Of a DNA stretch of 16,812 bases, positions 14,725 through 16,812 are shown piece after piece; the stretch's first letter is position 1; every line of letters starts with the position of its first letter. Position numbers and translations under genes: made by a program. The stretch is from CAYMJM01 sp964391325 (lineage in GTDB: Bacteria > Patescibacteriota > Dojkabacteria > B142 > JAFGMG01). A model generated the notes under the pieces. That model made no database searches and had not been told where the DNA came from. It was given only the letters and a program-made list of their open reading frames with translations. The DNA lies in NCBI GenBank assembly GCA_964391325.1, contig CAYMJM010000017.1, forward strand, positions 1 through 16,812, read 5' to 3'.

Positions 14725-15141
14725 ATGAAAATTCTTGCTGTCGATTACGGTAAAAAATATATAGGGCTTGCAGTCAGTGATGAAATGGAGCTGGTGGCTA
14801 CCACTTTGCCATATTTTCAGACAAAAACTGAGCAAGATAAGCTCAAAAAAATTACTGCTCTGATAAAAACAATAAATCCGAGACTAATTGTATTAGGATT
14901 GCCACAACGAGGACAGATTTATGACGAAGTACAGAAATTTGGAAAGCAGATAAAAGAAAGCAGTAATACAGATATACTTTATTGGAACGAAGACTACACA
15001 TCAAAACAAGCAGAGCAAGGTAGAAGTATAAAATTTAAAAAAGGAAAGTCACACTCCGAGTCGGCAAGAATAATCCTGCAGGAATACTTAGACTCCGAGC
15101 TACATCAAGACCTAATTAGCAAGAAAATCAGGAAACCGTAG
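14725..15141 (+). CDS. ruvX: RuvX/YqgF-family RNase H-like nuclease
   Basis: RuvX (YqgF) is an RNase H-fold nuclease linked to pre-16S rRNA end processing and proposed as a Holliday junction resolvase. From M1 at 14725 the protein has 138 residues and starts MKILAVDYGKKYIGLAVSD, the standard family N terminus with catalytic D7. GLPQRG replaces the usual GLP-x-x-x-G loop. The glutamate of the usual DERLTT is E89 in WNEDYTS. The third acidic position, normally Asp in a D-x-x-A-A-x-x-I-L-Q segment, aligns with H110 in SHSESARIILQ; E112 could substitute. An in-frame ATG at 14707 would add six residues but lies inside the predicted -35 to -10 spacer. The stop overlaps the convergent PAP2 gene by 30 nt. 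Confidence 0.9.
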   Translation: MKILAVDYGKKYIGLAVSDEMELVATTLPYFQTKTEQDKLKKITALIKTINPRLIVLGLPQRGQIYDEVQKFGKQIKESSNTDILYWNEDYTSKQAEQGRSIKFKKGKSHSESARIILQEYLDSELHQDLISKKIRKP

Positions 15142-15750
15142 CCTGGAAACTGCATAAGCTGCCAAAATACCACCAACGACATCTATGGAGTAGTGAGAAT
15201 GAGATAGCAATACAGAACAAGCTACAGTTATTGCAATCATCAATTTTATCCACTTCATTCTATTATTTTCTTTGTGTAGGAAGAAAAGTAAGAATACTAT
15301 GCCTGCATGACCAGAAAAAAACATCCCCTTATATAACAAAGTCGCTAAGATTGGGTTGCTGCCATTAGCAACAGGATCTTGAATTTGTGCTAAAGGGTTC
15401 AAAATGATAGCGAACCCACGAAATATATAAAAAATTCCGCTTCTAACTAAATACTCACCCGCTCCTTTAAAATTTTTTCGAGCCAGCGTAATTATAACCA
15501 ATAGTAGTTGTAGCCAACCTGCAACTTCTCCTATTTTTACAAAAATAGTATATTCATTGATATTATCCAAGATCAAATCCTGTGGACGGACAGGATTAGG
15601 ATAATACTTATCTAGAAATGCCCCGCCTAGAAAATTTGCGTATATTCCTATAGCTAAAACACACATGCCTAAAATTATATAGACGAAGGGCTCCTTGCCC
15701 AGACGAAGTTGTTTGAGTAATACCCTATTCTTATTCAAAATATTCTCCAT
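15112..15750 (-). CDS. PAP2-superfamily membrane phosphatase (PAP2_C type)
   Basis: This 212-residue integral membrane protein has about six helices and the PAP2 active site. The SGH motif is at 146-148 (GMFFSGHAGIVFLLFF), and the third motif is H186 with D190 (HYSIDVVGG). The FFSGH and HYSID forms are typical of the PAP2_C/sphingomyelin-synthase-like branch rather than of classical PgpB. The likely substrate is a lipid phosphate, such as phosphatidate or undecaprenyl pyrophosphate; the sequence cannot decide. Its start overlaps the stop of the upstream P-loop kinase gene by 20 nt, so the two are co-transcribed and probably translationally coupled. It converges on ruvX with a 30-nt overlap. 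No Shine-Dalgarno is visible. Confidence 0.85.
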   Translation of the reverse strand: MENILNKNRVLLKQLRLGKEPFVYIILGMCVLAIGIYANFLGGAFLDKYYPNPVRPQDLILDNINEYTIFVKIGEVAGWLQLLLVIITLARKNFKGAGEYLVRSGIFYIFRGFAIILNPLAQIQDPVANGSNPILATLLYKGMFFSGHAGIVFLLFFLHKENNRMKWIKLMIAITVACSVLLSHSHYSIDVVGGILAAYAVSRLRFPDFLAN

Positions 15751-16312
15751 AAACTTTATCTAATTCACGAGTTAAATGGCTTTCAGAAGCGTTGTTAAGT
15801 ATCATAAAGTCAGCCATTTTGATACACTTGTCAACATTCTGTTCATTTGGTTTATTATTTATACCAAAGTCTCTTTTATCTATTTCTTTGAACTCTGTAA
15901 AACTCATCTCCTGCTCCTTGTACTGCCCCTGCCTGCTAACTGCACGTTCATACCTTACTTTTAAGGGAGCGTTTATGGCCAAAATCAATAACTTTTTTCC
16001 GAAGTAATCTTTTAAATATTTCAGCTCGTGATGGTTTCTTATACTTTCTACAACAAAGTGCTGTTTTGGAGACTTTTTTAAATGCTGCACTGCAATGGCT
16101 GCCAAAACTTCTAAACCATCTCGTTCTCTCATCTCATCTCCCAAGTCTTGTAAAATCTTTCTATTTCCTCTGTCCAAGCCTCTTTTTTCAGCCTCTAAAG
16201 TGATAGCGTAAGAAAGTTTATATGACTCGAAACCTTTATTTTGGAAGAACTCAGCTGCTGTAGTTTTTCCTGCGCCAATTGGACCTACAATGGCCACATG
16301 CTGTTTTTTCAT
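15731..16312 (-). CDS. P-loop nucleoside/dephospho-CoA kinase-like protein
   Basis: The 193 residues begin with a Walker A motif, GPIGAGKTT at 10-18. The segment LQDLGDEMRERDGLEVLA follows, then VVESIRNHHELKYLKDYFG and INAPLKVRYERAVSR (a lid-like R-x3-R). Near the end is KMADFMILNNAS. This order resembles the UPF0200/dephospho-CoA-kinase-related and AAA_18/AAA_33 small-molecule kinases, in which ADFMILNNAS corresponds to the usual AD-I-N-G/x-S near the C terminus. The substrate is uncertain: dephospho-CoA or a (deoxy)nucleoside monophosphate. A -10-like TATAAA on the minus strand (16343-16338) could start transcription about 19 nt upstream. It forms a two-gene unit with the PAP2 phosphatase. 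Confidence 0.78.
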   Translation of the reverse strand: MKKQHVAIVGPIGAGKTTAAEFFQNKGFESYKLSYAITLEAEKRGLDRGNRKILQDLGDEMRERDGLEVLAAIAVQHLKKSPKQHFVVESIRNHHELKYLKDYFGKKLLILAINAPLKVRYERAVSRQGQYKEQEMSFTEFKEIDKRDFGINNKPNEQNVDKCIKMADFMILNNASESHLTRELDKVYGEYFE

Positions 16313-16337
16313 TTTTATGAATGAAGAAGAATTAAAT

Positions 16338-16343
16338 TTTATA
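16338..16343 (-). promoter_or_regulatory. Possible -10 of the kinase-PAP2 unit
   Basis: TATAAA on the minus strand lies at the right distance for a leader of about 19 nt. No clear -35 is found. The 123-bp gap 16313-16435 otherwise holds only AT-rich sequence without visible structure. Confidence 0.25.
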
Positions 16344-16435
16344 CTACTTTACTAAAGCGCAAAATACCATCCACCTAGTATAAGTAAATATAGGCATGTC
16401 CACAAGCTTCAAAAATTTGTAAAGGGAAATAGAGA

Positions 16436-16765
16436 TTAAATTCTCCACAAGTGCCTCTCTAAGTCTACCTGCTTTTCTGTACTAAATGTTACACCTTCAG
16501 AAAGAAGTCTACTCTTTTGTTCCTGCCACCCACCTAAAGAAAAATTTTCAGCTACACTGCCGTCCTTTTTAACCACCCTATGACAAGGAACTTTTGGATT
16601 TTGATTATTATAAATTGCCCAGCCGACTTTACGTGCGTCATTAGAGCCTACTTTTTTAGCAATTTGTCCATAAGTTGCCACTTTTCCTTCTGGTATATGG
16701 CTGACAACTTCTCTAATTGCAGTAAATAAAGATTTATTTTTTGAGGGGACGCTCATAGTGTTCAT
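16436..16765 (-). CDS. MGMT-family DNA-binding domain protein with active-site cysteine
   Basis: The 109 residues correspond to the C-terminal DNA-binding and methyl-acceptor domain of O6-alkylguanine-DNA alkyltransferase. Visible features are the helix-turn-helix (GKVATYGQIAKKVGSNDARKVGWAIYNN), the active-site PCHRV with C61, and LGGWQEQKSRLLSEGV. The N-terminal domain of full alkyltransferases is absent. Stand-alone domains of this size are often alkyltransferase-like (ATL) proteins with Trp in place of Cys; here Cys is kept, so methyl transfer is still possible. It may repair or flag O6-alkylguanine for nucleotide excision repair. The first ATG at 16765 was chosen; a second at 16756 is possible. 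No Shine-Dalgarno. Its promoter is at the window edge and not clear. Confidence 0.9.
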   Translation of the reverse strand: MNTMSVPSKNKSLFTAIREVVSHIPEGKVATYGQIAKKVGSNDARKVGWAIYNNQNPKVPCHRVVKKDGSVAENFSLGGWQEQKSRLLSEGVTFSTEKQVDLERHLWRI

Positions 16766-16812
16766 AGAATAAATACTTAGTAAACAGATAACTTTACAAG
16801 GAAAAAGCTCCG

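Noticed and set aside
1..16812. Search for a parS site near parB
   Set aside because: No sequence close to the usual GTTTCACGTGAAAC-type palindrome was seen; CACGTG-like bits such as 7458-7463 lack the flanking arms.
1..16812. CRISPR array, tRNA, rRNA, insertion sequence or prophage
   Set aside because: No regular repeat-spacer pattern, cloverleaf, rRNA core, transposase or phage structural gene was recognised on either strand.

Overview
The window is a compact, AT-rich bacterial chromosome segment with short intergenic gaps, several abutting or overlapping genes and the standard genetic code (no in-frame TGA; tryptophan is TGG). The mix of a divergent MurJ, small single-purpose membrane proteins, a stand-alone Cys-type MGMT domain, nucleotidyltransferase/HEPN genes and almost no Shine-Dalgarno sequences suggests a Candidate Phyla Radiation (Patescibacteria) genome. 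This is an inference: no rRNA or other decisive marker is present. No phage, insertion sequence, CRISPR array, tRNA or rRNA was seen, and no convincing intrinsic terminator.

Left part (1-4128, + strand): the tail of an unrecognised gene, then parB (chromosome segregation), a zinc N-acetylmuramoyl-L-alanine amidase that lacks a signal peptide and carries a DUF4214-like plus coiled-coil tail, a 260-bp gap with a possible 52-codon ORF and two inverted repeats, and rny (RNase Y). parB and the amidase each have a good sigma70-type promoter.

Middle (4146-6334): a two-gene minus-strand nucleotidyltransferase module (wHTH-MNT, then HEPN-MNT), divergent from a HAD phosphatase. The divergent region holds a perfect 8+8 bp inverted repeat on the predicted module promoter. 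This is the most accessory-like part of the window.

Housekeeping block (6331-14425, - strand, transcribed right to left): pnp, murJ, a membrane protein with a juxtamembrane cysteine cluster, holA, a secreted SH3b protein with a degenerate PGRP-like domain, and recA. pnp through the SH3b gene are spaced 32, 46, 2 and 0 nt apart and probably form one transcription unit; recA has its own 116-bp upstream region with a 19-bp palindrome. The block joins RNA decay, lipid II export, the replication clamp loader and recombination.

Right part (14426-16812): a divergent pnp/ruvX regulatory region with two degenerate 7-bp tandem arrays, each overlapping one predicted promoter, plus an extended hairpin in the pnp leader. 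ruvX appears to be leaderless. It converges on a minus-strand pair, a dephospho-CoA-kinase-like P-loop kinase and a PAP2 phosphatase, followed by an MGMT-domain protein.

Most of the window is recognisable housekeeping. The unexplained material is in the non-coding regions (heptad arrays, pnp hairpin, operator-like palindromes) and in the HEPN/MNT pair.
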